A DNA stretch of 31,928 nt, taken from NCBI GenBank assembly GCA_001586965.3, contig LUCW03001825.1:1-31928 (forward strand), written 5' to 3'. The notes under the pieces were generated by a model, which saw only the letters and a program-made list of their open reading frames with translations, ran no database searches and was not told the DNA's origin. Source of the DNA: Sphaeroforma sirkka. Its lineage: Eukaryota > Opisthokonta > Ichthyosporea > Ichthyophonida. Of the stretch, positions 21,415 to 30,669 are shown in pieces. Each line of letters starts with the position of its first letter. Position 1 is the first letter of the stretch. Made by a program: the position numbers and the translations under genes.

Positions 21415-21595
21415 AGAAGAAGAAATAAAATGCTCATCAGCTAAATAAAATGGGCACCTGTTAATTTCTGCATATATTACTAATCACTCCAATTTGCTCT
21501 AGATTTATAATAATAATAAAATCTGCATGATGATGTATATATATATATATATGAAAATCACGCAAACGTATCAAACCGAGCAAAACGGAAGGTGG
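19671..21595 (-). other. Leader of element D (no gene seen)
   Basis: This is the counterpart of the C leader in inverse orientation. It contains AT microsatellites (20455-20484, 21318-21333, 21367-21409, 21536-21552), the two direct repeats (21250-21370 and about 21470-21595), and the tRNA-like B box GGTTCGATACC at 20547-20557 on the plus strand. Open frames on either strand, including a Ser/Leu-rich plus-strand one at 20737-21030, do not look like maintained genes. Confidence 0.7.
20500..20562 (+). other. tRNA-like fragment in the D leader
   Basis: GTGGGTTCGATACCCCC resembles a tRNA T-arm and Pol III B box (20547-20557). A weak A-box-like stretch, TTGTAACATCGGTAA, lies about 45 bases upstream. 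The orientation is opposite to the element. The same relic occurs in C and F, so it entered before these copies separated. Confidence 0.35.
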
Positions 21596-22037
21596 TGATT
21601 TCTTTTCACTTATCTGTGCTCGGAAGACTTTGCTCCTGTCGTAGTTTGCAAGCTCCTTTCGGCTATCCGGTTCTGAGGGAGATCAACTCCCCTGTGCTTG
21701 GAAGACTTTGCTCCTGTTGTACTTTACAAGCTCCTTTCAGCTACCCGGTTCTGAGGGAGATCAACTCCTGTAATTCGTCAATAAAATGAACTTCTACGTC
21801 CACTAGTATCCTCGAGATAAAATCGAATAATACACCTAAAGTAACTAGTCGTAAAAATGTAGTAAACACATCAAAATACGATACTAAAACCTACTGAGTC
21901 TCCCTGAGGCTCAGTGCGGTGTATATATTCTTATATTTGATTGTCTACGTGGTCTACAAATAATTCACCTCGTGTGAATTAATTGTAAATTAATTCTAAC
22001 TCCACACTGATAGTGGTTTAAGGGGACTTTTACCACA
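21596..22037 (-). mobile_element. 5' LTR of element D
   Basis: This 442-bp LTR is the best-preserved family 2 copy. On the minus strand it begins TGTGGTAAAAGTCCCC at 22037 and ends GAAATCA at 21596, the TG...CA form typical of LTRs. CCACCTTCCG follows in the leader, with no TGG-type primer-binding site. Two 78-bp tandem units lie at about 21614-21691 and 21692-21769. A perfect 9-bp hairpin, GAATTAATT-GTA-AATTAATTC, is at 21976-21996. Confidence 0.9.
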
Positions 22038-23251
22038 CGGATATAGTCAATTGTGGCCTTTGCTGCCTTAAAATGTATGAGTACCTTATAGAACCAACGT
22101 ACCATCCACGACTCATCTAGTCCTGAGACATGAGCGTTCTTCAGTGCCTCTTCTAGCGCCCCTCGTGTGTCTCTATCGGCTGTGCTGCTTAATTGATAAC
22201 GGTCTAAAGGCCAATCGGGCAATGCCCGTGGCTCCGGAGCTCTGTTCTTCCTGATAGTTTCCAATTGAGTATTCAACGCTCCTTTCAGTGTATCGATCGT
22301 GGCCGTTAGTAATGTACATCTTGGGACATCATAGTTTCCCTGTGCTCGACAAAGTTCATCCACAAAGAAAGATATCTTCCCTTCGAGGCGTTGACACATG
22401 GCTCGGCGGTGCTCGTTCAACTGCGCTGGTGTCATGATCGGCTCTCTCGCCTGTTCGTCTTTGTGTGGTCGTTTTCTGCTGTCATGAATATTACCGTCGT
22501 CGACGTCACTAGACTTGCGCTTACCGTCGTCGACGTAGCTAGCCTTGCGCATATCCTGCATCGATCGCGCGAAGTCTCAGTGCTGTCCGCTGAGTTCCTA
22601 TCGTCTACGTAGTTGTTCTCGTTCTGCTTCCCTACGGCAATCCCCATGTGGGTCGCTCAAATATTGCTCTAGCTGTCGGCCCCTGATTTCGTCAGATTTT
22701 TGCTGACGAGTGCCCGTGGCCCACCCTGACATATTGCTATGCCCTTGGACTTGTCGCTCACCCCCGTTGTCTGCGAGGGAATCCTGACTTGCACTGGTGA
22801 AACTCCCCGATCGAGTTCGCTTTCGAGTGAAATCTCGTTCAGGTGCTCGGTGAAAAGACTGCCATGAATGCGGTCTATCACCCGCTGAATGAATGCCCGA
22901 GGTACCTCGGACATTGGCTACCCTGTGTCGCTCAGCTGCTGGTTCAGCAGACTTTGAACGACTAGTGTGCATAATCACAAATTGCACCTCACTGTCTTCT
23001 GGATCTGCTCTCCGTCTTACCGGTAAGCGAGACCCGTGCCCCAACTGGTGTTGCCTGCTTGCTGCCTGGCGCATGTCTTGGTCTGTCTGTTCATATCGCG
23101 GTTGTTCATCTCTTCGACGCGATGCTACTGTCCGGCGCGAAGAAGCTGTGCCTCCTTGGTGGGTCTGCTCGAAATCTGACAAGAATCTCTGGGTTGCTTT
23201 GCCGTCGCGACGAGTGCGTCGAGGGCTGCGGGGTGCTGGACGCATAGGCAT
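22038..23251 (-). pseudogene. F: gag remnant, N-terminal and central part
   Basis: The start ATG (23251) gives MPMRPAPRSPRRTRRDG. The Arg/Gln/Ser-rich region matches C and D with scattered differences. Two DVDDGKRK-type units lie near 22490-22545 (C has three). The capsid-like region with DESWMVRWFYKVLIHFK follows, and the element is interrupted at 22037 by the D LTR, so no zinc knuckle is present here. It is a fossil fragment. Confidence 0.8.
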
Positions 23252-24025
23252 CTTGATGTTAAGACTTCGATGTATGGCTTTGTGTTGTTGATGAATAGTT
23301 GGTCCAGATTGAAGGAGTGTCGGCTATTATATAATAGTTGAACTCAGCTATTTGTGTTACACACTTTCTTCCGCCGTTATCCTCTCGTGATACCAAAATA
23401 GCTAATTATCATTGAATCATGTTGATGTCTACAAGGTCTGCTTGCGGGTCCTCGAAAACTCGTTGCGCTCGAATACACCTTGCTCCTTAATGATTGATAA
23501 TCATTTTGGTTGGTTTGGTTTTGTAAATGAGTACTTGTTTTGCTCTTCTTTGCTCTGCCTATAGGAGTAGTTAAGAGTTGCTGATAGACTCGAAGCGTGT
23601 TCAATGATCAACCGCCTGTCGTGTTCTAGCGTTCTAAATGCTCCTTTAATCCAACCTTCGGACCACTGTACAAACCCGAGGCCTGCAGCCAGGAAGTTCA
23701 GGTCAAGGTTCACAAGTATAACCTTGAAGCTCAAGGTAGTTACATCGGTTTTGAAGTTGGAAAACGAAAAACAAATTCCCTATTCAAACCAACTTGAGTG
23801 CACTTGCACGATGCCTGATAAGTGCTGTCTACTCTTGCAGGTACTATTTCTTGTGTTCTTTCCAAGAGTCCGCTACATCTTGACGATTCGCCTTATACGT
23901 TGGCGATAACGTTCTCGTTCTCCTTAGTTTTCACCAACAATCATTTAACCGTACCATGCTACTTGTTGGTCCTACGGCTAATTCACTTACGTTGACTTCC
24001 TTTCTCTCTAAAATGAAAATTCAAG

Positions 24026-24064
<39 letters not shown>

Positions 24065-24076
24065 TTGAAAATGTAT

Positions 24077-24142
24077 TCTAGCTTGTAACATCGGTAATTA
24101 TGTCTGCTAGTTGTGTGTTGGTTGTGGGTTCGATACTCTCCA
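24077..24142 (+). other. tRNA-like fragment in the F leader
   Basis: This is the best copy of the relic. An A-box-like TAGCTTGTAACATCGG starts at 24079, and a B-box-like GGTTCGATACT is at 24127-24137. The spacing of 48 is close to that of a tRNA gene (about 44). The acceptor stem is not convincing. It is probably a tRNA-derived relic rather than a working tRNA. Confidence 0.38.
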
Positions 24143-24272
24143 TGTAAAATTCTTCTTCTATGCTTTCGTGACCATCTAAGTTCGCGCATGCAACGATGGA
24201 CCAAACATTCGACTCGGAGATATTTTCGAAAAATCGATCTTCTAACCATGCAGTCTTTTCGTCTAGCCAATT

Positions 24273-24276
24273 GATT
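24273..24276 (+). repeat. Target-site duplication GATT, left side of E
   Basis: GATT at 24273-24276 is repeated at 31267-31270, directly outside the TG...CA ends of element E. The D leader at the same place (about 20689-20693) reads TTGATTACC without the insert. This is a clean 4-bp duplication. Confidence 0.85.
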
Positions 24277-24871
24277 TGTAGAAATACGGCTTCCGGTCAG
24301 TCTAAAATATCAAGATCAATTGAGATGATACATTGGTTTTTATTTGTATTTTAAATAATTTAGTACAAGCTCTTTTTCCAATATTTCCAAAGTGTTCTAA
24401 ATTCACTTTGATGGCTCCAATAGCCTGAGTATTTGGTATGACTCATCTACTTGGACCTATTTGAGACATTAGTAGATGTAGGATATTATAAACTAAATTT
24501 TATAATCTCCGAACTACTACTTATAGATTTTGGTCCTCCCGCCAATCTCCAAAATCCAATAAGTCTTTTTCTTTTTTTAACTTTTCTTCAGATGGAACTT
24601 TATTTATATCAGCTAATGTATTAACGTGACTTACGTTATTATGTCTATTTACAAATTAGGCAAGTGGTCATGAACACTTAGTACTTCTAGTGAAAATTAT
24701 TCAATAAAGAACAGCTAGAGGTACGCCCTGTGTGATCGAGGATATTTAGGCTCTTAACAAGAGGCAGTCCCGATCATTCTTACACAAGCTACCACTGCTA
24801 AATCCTAACTGACTAAATTGTATTTTAGTTTATTATAGTTTGAAACCTAGTAATTTCCATCGAAGTTTACA
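24277..24871 (+). mobile_element. 5' LTR of element E
   Basis: This 595-bp LTR begins TGTAGAAATACGG and ends CGAAGTTTACA. TATAAA is at 24487-24492 and AATAAA at 24703-24708, a spacing that fits promoter and poly(A) signal. It is about 99% identical to the 3' LTR. The sequence after it (TATTTTTCAGTTATTTAG) shows no TGG-type primer-binding site. Confidence 0.93.
24487..24492 (+). promoter_or_regulatory. TATA-like box in the E 5' LTR
   Basis: TATAAA lies about 210 bases into the LTR and about 215 bases upstream of AATAAA. The match in the 3' LTR is identical. The promoter role is inferred from position and sequence only. Confidence 0.4.
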
Positions 24872-24950
24872 TATTTTTCAGTTATTTAGTAGTTACAGTA
24901 GTGTACTGCTTCTAGACTGTCTGACATTGATTTACTATTCAGCAGATACT

Positions 24951-26989
24951 ATGGCTAAACGTACTTCTAAAGGCAAGGGAACCGCTAGCTCTAAGCCTGC
25001 TAAGCCTGCCGAGGTTCCTGAGGTCCCTGTGGAAACATCTAGCCTGTCTGGAGTTGAGCCTGCCGAGGAAACTGTTGGGGAAGCAAATTCTGAGGTTGGT
25101 ACAGAGGATTATTCTGAGGATGACTCGTCGGATATTAAAGCCTTGGAAGAAGAGGTATCTACTACCGCGGAAAGGCTCGCCAGCGTCCGTGTATCACCTA
25201 GGAGTGAAGCTCAGGACCCCAGCTTGCCCCCCTGACCACGTGCCGTCAAATATTGGGGATAAACGTCGAAAGGCTGGAAAATTCGTGGATACGAATGTCG
25301 GGGGCATTATAACTCCACATCTAAAGGACACTCCAGCACAAATCCGGAGTGAATAGGAAGTATTGGACCTGTCCGAAAATTTCGGTTTCGCCATCGATGG
25401 AGAAGCCATTCCATTCAGCTCAAATCTTGGGGCCGAAGCTGAGGACGCCATAACTCAACAACGAGTGGTTGGATCCTCTCAATCTCGACGCCAATTGAAC
25501 CGCACTGAAGCGCTCTTGAAGGAGCTAGCGGCAGCAGCAGTTTTGGACCCCTCTATCGTGTCCCACTTGGCTGATATTCTTCCTATACCGAAGAAGAAGA
25601 AAAAATTCGGGCCGAGTTTCGAACCCGAGACCTACTGGTTTACCAGCCAGTATGTTTACTACTAAGCCAGTTACCACTGGCGTGAGAGAAAATATTTCAA
25701 AATTTAATCTCTATAGCTCTGATGCTACCATTGACCATCCTCTTGACAAACCTAACCCTGTCAGAGGATATGATCGTATGGAACTCGATGAGGCTTACCA
25801 TCCTCGTAATATCGACCCTCATTTGCCAACTAACCCTGGTAATCACGATTTTTGGCAATCGCTACACCAGTACCTCGTTAGAGAGTTCCCGCTCTGATCC
25901 TGAGGATGAGGAAGTGAGAACCAGACATACTCGTCTCAGGCTATTACGCTCTGGTATGCAAGTCCTTGAGGACCGTCTATTGAATGACTCTGACCTTGAC
26001 GATAGGAAAGCGGATAACATTCGCTATCTAATCGATAACAAGAGAAAGGAAATAGACACCATCTTGGCACTAGCAGCCCGTAGCACTGAGCATGAGCCTC
26101 GTGAACACTTAGAACCAAGCTTTATAAAGCAGCTAGGTAACGCGCAGGCTGAGGTCGATTTCTCTACTAATGAGAGTACAGTGGAGACACTGAAGGCCTT
26201 CGACCAACTTAAGGAGTCTGCCAGCCTTAGGGATAAGCAGATGATGAATGCCTTTATTCATTTCTGTGAGCCAGGTGAATGGCGAACTATCTTGAAAGGC
26301 TCATGAGCCCAACTGGAAAGCCCTACCCTGGCACCAGTTGCGTGATAATATACTTAACACCTTTTTTTGAAGATGCACGTGACAGTGAACTTCTAGAGTC
26401 TCGCAAGTTCTTTGCGAACGATACCACTATTCGAGGTGCTCTAGCTCATATGACACATATGAATACTCGGATGGGTGGTCGTACCTATACTGGCGAATAT
26501 TTATTAATTTGTCAGATGATGGAGACTCTGGGAACTAACCTCTTTAAGAAAGTCAATGATGACATCATCGCCTATGGTGATTTGCGATCTATGCCTTGGT
26601 CTGTCTTTGAGAAGATAGTTCACAAGCATACCAATTCCTCTACTAGAGTACTTAGTACCACGAGCTACACCCAGCCCACTAAGCGAAACGCAGTAGAGAC
26701 TAATACTGCGCGTAGTACTAAGAAACCTCGCACTACTACTGGAGGGGGTACTGGCTCTACTTCTACCGAACCGAAAGGTGAAAAGAAGGTGAGAGCGCCT
26801 TGCAAGAAGTGTGGTTACAACCTCACAAAACGTAATGGCAAGTGGAATGGTAGACACGACCCTGTTAAGTGTGCACCAGGCAAGCCAGATTTTGGACACT
26901 ATATGAAAGAGTGTGCTACTTGCAAGGGTACTAACGGTTGGCACAAAGAGGATTGCAAGGACTTACCGGACGTCCAAGTTAAGCACTGA
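24951..26989 (+). pseudogene. E: gag
   Basis: The start ATG at 24951 gives MAKRTSKGKGTASSKPAKPA, a Lys/Ala/Pro-rich N-terminus followed by a Glu/Ser-rich acidic stretch. A central capsid-like region (about 25900-26650) is rich in Leu, Arg and Asp. The C-terminal part is basic, with KKVRAPCKKCGYN and then a C-x2-C-x6-H-x3-C zinc-knuckle-like motif at 26912-26956. Gag ends at 26989, and the pol ATG at 26999 lies in the same frame, an order compatible with terminator read-through as in some retroelements. A tRNA-like stretch is embedded near 25602-25677. Breaks are present. Confidence 0.8.
25602..25677 (-). other. tRNA-like sequence embedded in the E gag
   Basis: On the minus strand there is an A-box match, TGGCTTAGTAG (25659-25669), and a B-box match, GGTTCGAAAC (25616-25625), at tRNA-like spacing (44 bases). 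Between them is a hairpin, ACTGG/CCAGT, around CTGGTAAA. A T-stem TCGGG/CTCGG can form with two wobble pairs, and a T run (TTTTTT) follows on the 3' side, as in a Pol III terminator. The acceptor stem does not close, so a tRNA-derived (SINE-like) relic or coincidence within gag is as likely as a gene. Confidence 0.4.
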
Positions 26990-26998
26990 CAGTACCAT

Positions 26999-29259
26999 AT
27001 GTGTGCACTAGAGCAAGATTATGAGAAAATGTTTAATAAAATCCATACCAAAGGAGATGAACGTATCTTTCAAGCAGTTTTCGTAAATGGAGAAAAAGTT
27101 GTGGCACTATTTGATCCAGGGGCTGAAGTCTCTGCTATCTCACGCCGAGTAGCCTACGCTACAGATATGACTGTCCATAACGAAACAACTGATTTAATCT
27201 TGGGAAATGGCAAAGTTACTACTTGCGAACAAGCCATTGACTATGCACACATAATGCTGTCAGATAGAAGAGAAGTGAAGACTCACCTAATCGTTACTGA
27301 CATGTCTCAGAAATACGATTTAATTATAGGTATGACTGATCTTCTCAGTTTAGGTATAACACTCACTGGTCTGCCTAATGGGCTAGACCCGAATAAAGAT
27401 CAGTCAGATGACAATATGTTAAAGATACCTAAACCTCCGGAAGGTGAAGCAAAGGATATGATTCCGCACTTCACCGATATAATTATGGACTTAATTATAC
27501 AAAACAGGAAGATTCCAATAACTGACTGGTGTATGTTTAAGTTCTCTAATGGGTATGTTAGACTTGACTTAACAAACGTCGACTTCTCTAAGTTAAAGTG
27601 TCCTTCACATAACTACGTGAGTTGGAGACACAAAGACGTTGTCAAAACCCAAATCGAAGACTGGTTAAAACAGGGTCTAATTGAAATCAATTATGATGCA
27701 ACCCCAGTTAACTTAGCTCTCTTAGCGGTCGATCAATATAAATCTGATGGAACGTTTAGTAAAACAAGAGTAGTACTAGACCTGTCGCCAATCAACAAAC
27801 TAATTCCGCAACATAGTTTTCCCTTACCTAAGATAAGCGAGATACTACGCAAAATGGAGGGTGTGACTATCTTTTCCAAGATAGACTTAAAAGCTGCATT
27901 CCATCAACTACAAATATATCAGCCTCATAGGAAATACTTTTCCTTTACTTGGCAAGGTAAGAAGTACCAGTTTAAAGGTGCACCTGAAGGCTTACACATG
28001 TTACCTTCTTTCTTCCAACAAGTTATGATGGAACTATTTGCGGACCTGTCGTATAACGTATCAGTCTATTTAGATGATATAGTTATCTTTACAAAGACAG
28101 CACACGAACATGCTAAACTCGTTAAAGAAGTCTTAAAGCGACTTAATCATGCTAAACTTATGATTAACGAAGACAAGTGTTCTTTTGCTAAAGATACTAT
28201 ACACTTACTTGGCTACAAAGTATTTGCAGCAGGGGTAGAAATTGATCCTGGCAAGAAACAGTTTCTGTTGGATTTATCAACACCAATTACTGGAAGAGAT
28301 GAGAACTCTGTGTGTGGGTTTGTTAACTTCTTCTCGGATTCGGTACCGCATCTTTCTCATTACTTAAAGCCTTTCAGTCACCTACGGCTGCACAAAGGAC
28401 CTTTGGGAAAGTTTTGGACTAAAGAATGTGATGATGCATTTAAACTAGTCAAAAGTAAAGTAATGGACGCACCCATCATGCAGTACCCTGTGGATGGTGT
28501 CCCATTCAAGTAGCAACCGACGCTTCAGATCGAGCGGTAGGTGGAGTGCTTTACCAAACGATAAATGGTAAACCGCGCTACATACAATTCTTTAGCAAGA
28601 GTTATAATAAGAGTCAACGGAATTACCCTACCGTTAAACAAGAGTTCCTTGCTATAGTTACTGCGCTACGACAGTTTAAAGACTACTTTTATGGAAGTTA
28701 CTTTACTGTCGCCTGTGATTTTAACATACTTAAAAGATATGAACCCTGATTCACAGTTGGTGAGCCGCTGGCATGACATTATTGCCAAGTTCGCTTTTAA
28801 TATAACACACATACCAGGAATACATAACCATCTTCCTGACATGCTCTCTCGACTTGTGCCCGACTACCAGAAAACAGTCAAGGAGTTATTAGCAACCGAT
28901 TGGATGCTAAATAAGAAATGGTTTAACCTCACTCAATCACGATGGGGTCCATTTACTGTTGATATGTTCGCCGCAGAACATAACAAACAGGTTTCTGAAT
29001 ATAGGTCGTTGACTCATCCTAAAGGTGATGCATTTCAGCTTGACTTGTCAAAGCATAATGCGTGGGCTAACCCACCTTGTCAACTTATCGCACAGTTGTT
29101 AAATTATGTTAATATTACTAGATCTACCATTACGCTGTGTTGTCCCTTACGTAACTCCGACCCATGAATACGTGATTTAATTAATATGATTCAAGACGAA
29201 CCTATTTATGTCGACCGTGAAACCGACACGTTCTTGTATCAGGGATCCTATTCTATTAA
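26999..29259 (+). pseudogene. E: pol (protease, reverse transcriptase, RNase H, DAM-like segment)
   Basis: Pol starts at ATG 26999. The protease region shows GEKVVALFDPGAEVSAIS and later YDLIIGMTDLL. Reverse transcriptase has VVLDLSPINKLIP, FSKIDLKAAFHQLQI and YLDDIVIF (catalytic box 28067-28078), then CSFAKDTIHLLGYKV. RNase H shows ATDASDRAVGG near 28516, QEFLAIVTALRQFKDY, and HIPGIHNHLPDMLSRL near 28810-28855. A DAM-like segment follows, with DMFAAEHNK (28961) and ANPPCQLI (NPP at 29069). The reverse transcriptase stretch is long and open. The continuation of pol lies beyond the insert at 29260-29796. The element is broken. Confidence 0.88.
29256..29259 (+). repeat. Target-site duplication TTAA of the LTR-derived insert
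   Basis: TTAA at 29256-29259 is repeated at 29797-29800, exactly outside the TGTAAAC...GTTTACA ends of the insert. Its 4-bp length equals that of the GATT duplication of E. Confidence 0.8.
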
Positions 29260-29796
29260 TGTAAACTTCGATGGAAATTACTAGGTTTCAAACTATATTA
29301 AACTAAAATACAATTTAGTCAGTTAGGATTTAGCAGTGGTAGCTTGTGTAAGAATGATCGGGACTGCTTCTTGTTAAGAGCCTAAATATCCTCGATCACA
29401 CAGGGTGTACCTCTAGCTGTTCTTTATTGAATAATTTTCACTAGAAGTACTAAGTGTTCATGACCACATGCCTAATTTGTAGATAGACATAATAGCGTAA
29501 GTCACGTTAATACATTAGCTGATATAAATAAAGTTCCATCTGAAGAAAAGTTAAAAGTAGAAAAAGACTTATTGGATTTTGGAGATTGGCGGGAGGACCA
29601 AAATCTATAAGTAGTAGTTCGGAGATTATAAAATTTAGTTTATAATATCCTACATCTACTAATGTATTAACGTGACTTACGCTATTATGTCTATCTACAA
29701 ATTAGGCATGTGGTCATGAACACTTAGTACTTCTAGTGAAAATTATTTTTCAGTTTAATATAGTTTGAAACCTAGTAATTTCCATCGAAGTTTACA
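29260..29796. mobile_element. Palindromic LTR-derived insert inside E
   Basis: This 537-bp insert lies in the E pol. Bases 29260-29665 are the reverse complement of the family 3 LTR from its end back to about 24468. Bases 29659-29796 are direct LTR sequence from about 24611, with the middle missing, to the LTR end. The two pieces overlap at CTAATGT (29659-29665). Both termini are therefore the same LTR end, forming an inverted repeat TGTAAACTTCGATGG...CCATCGAAGTTTACA. TTAA duplications flank it. Both halves share sequence variants absent from the two E LTRs, so the donor was another copy. No coding region is present. Confidence 0.88.
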
Positions 29797-30669
29797 TTAA
29801 GAAGACACCTTGGAAACACACCATTGTTTGTCGCATCGGTCCTGCAGGTACCACTAATGTGGAAACCCTCAACCGAATTCTTAGCTAAACTAGAGGAGTC
29901 TAAAGAGTTTGAACAAAAGCTCAAGACTCGTACAACACATGCACCCAACAAGATTGCAGTCGAGGTAATGCCGATTGAAACGGCATTGGATCGTAAAAAA
30001 ACATGGAACTAGCTAAGGCCATGGATCAAAGACTCAAAACTCTAAGAGAACCTGAAGCTCGCACTCAACTACTTAAAGCGCTGCTTAAAGAACAGCCAGG
30101 AATTGCGAAACAACTGAAGAAGATACTTCAACAATATAATGTTTTCAATTATGTATCTCAGGAGTCTACCCCTCCTGATACTGAGGTTGCCCTTTCCAAC
30201 AGGACTATGGTTCATCCAGCCAGCGTTACGCAGAATCTGACTGACTTAGAGGAGCTCGAAAGTAGAGTTAAAATTATACATAATTTAACGCATCGAGCAT
30301 ATGAGCATACTTATAAAATGGCTATTCGTGCAGGGCTTGATCACCCGGCGCTGAAAGAAACCAACCATACGTGTATATACCGACGCTGTACTAATTGTGA
30401 AAAGAACCAGATCAAGCGATACGGTTGGGCACCCCTAAAAAAAGTGTGACAGAAGACCAACCGATGCGCCGAGTCATAGTCGATTTGGTTAAACTCCCGC
30501 GATCCAAGCATACTAGCGATGTATATATCTGTCATTTCTTATGTGTGGCTTCGGGCTATAACTTGCTTTATGCAATACCGAATAAACGTCCACAAACAGT
30601 GGCAGAATTATGCTATCACGTCTTCATTGACTTCGGTTTCCCCCGAGTACTATGTTCTGATAACGGTAG
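29797..30669 (+). pseudogene. E: pol continued (linker, integrase zinc finger, part of core)
   Basis: After the insert, pol-type sequence resumes with HTIVCRIGPAGTTN, matching the end of the DAM-like segment in C (HTVIARVGP). A charged linker follows (about 29880-30240). The integrase zinc finger shows HRAYEHTYKMAIRAGLDHPA and then CTNCEKNQ (about 30290-30410). The catalytic core starts with RRVIVDLVKLP (first Asp) and continues to FGFPRVLCSDNGS (second Asp). The rest of the core is not present before the 3' LTR. The integrase joins element DNA to the chromosome; this copy is incomplete. Confidence 0.82.

Larger units (their letters stand above)
9528..22037. repeat. Giant inverted repeat formed by C and D
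   Basis: Left arm 9528-14466 and right arm 17274-22037 are reverse complements over LTR, leader, gag and the start of pol, around a 2.8-kb centre (14467-17273) holding the rest of the C pol. The gag parts are almost identical. The arms differ by small length changes, by microsatellite length and by about 110 extra bases inside an AT tract of the left arm (near 10228-10310). The two 5' LTRs point outward. Confidence 0.9.
17274..22037 (-). mobile_element. Family 2 Ty3/gypsy element D, 5' part
   Basis: D is read on the minus strand: 5' LTR 22037-21596, leader 21595-19671, gag 19670-17593, and the beginning of the protease down to 17274. Its left end meets C head-to-head. Its right end (outer LTR edge TGTGGTAAAA at 22037) lies within the gag of F, so D is younger than F. 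No 3' LTR is present. A few breaks are seen. It is nearly identical to C in gag but less so in the LTR. Confidence 0.87.
23252..24276 (-). other. F: proximal leader (no gene seen)
   Basis: This is the counterpart of 19671-20695 in D. It contains an AT microsatellite at about 24025-24065 and a tRNA-like fragment on the plus strand. Its right edge is the target-site GATT (24273-24276) of element E. No coding region can be supported. Confidence 0.7.

Noticed and set aside
9528-22037. Pure hairpin-read artefact explaining the palindrome
   Set aside because: The arms differ in microsatellites, LTR bases and an extra block, and the outer flanks differ, so a simple read-back of one strand does not explain it. 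A mis-join at 17273 remains possible.
29260-29796. piggyBac-like DNA transposon (TTAA duplication, inverted terminal repeats)
   Set aside because: The whole insert aligns to pieces of the family 3 LTR; the TTAA is better seen as a 4-bp integrase duplication.
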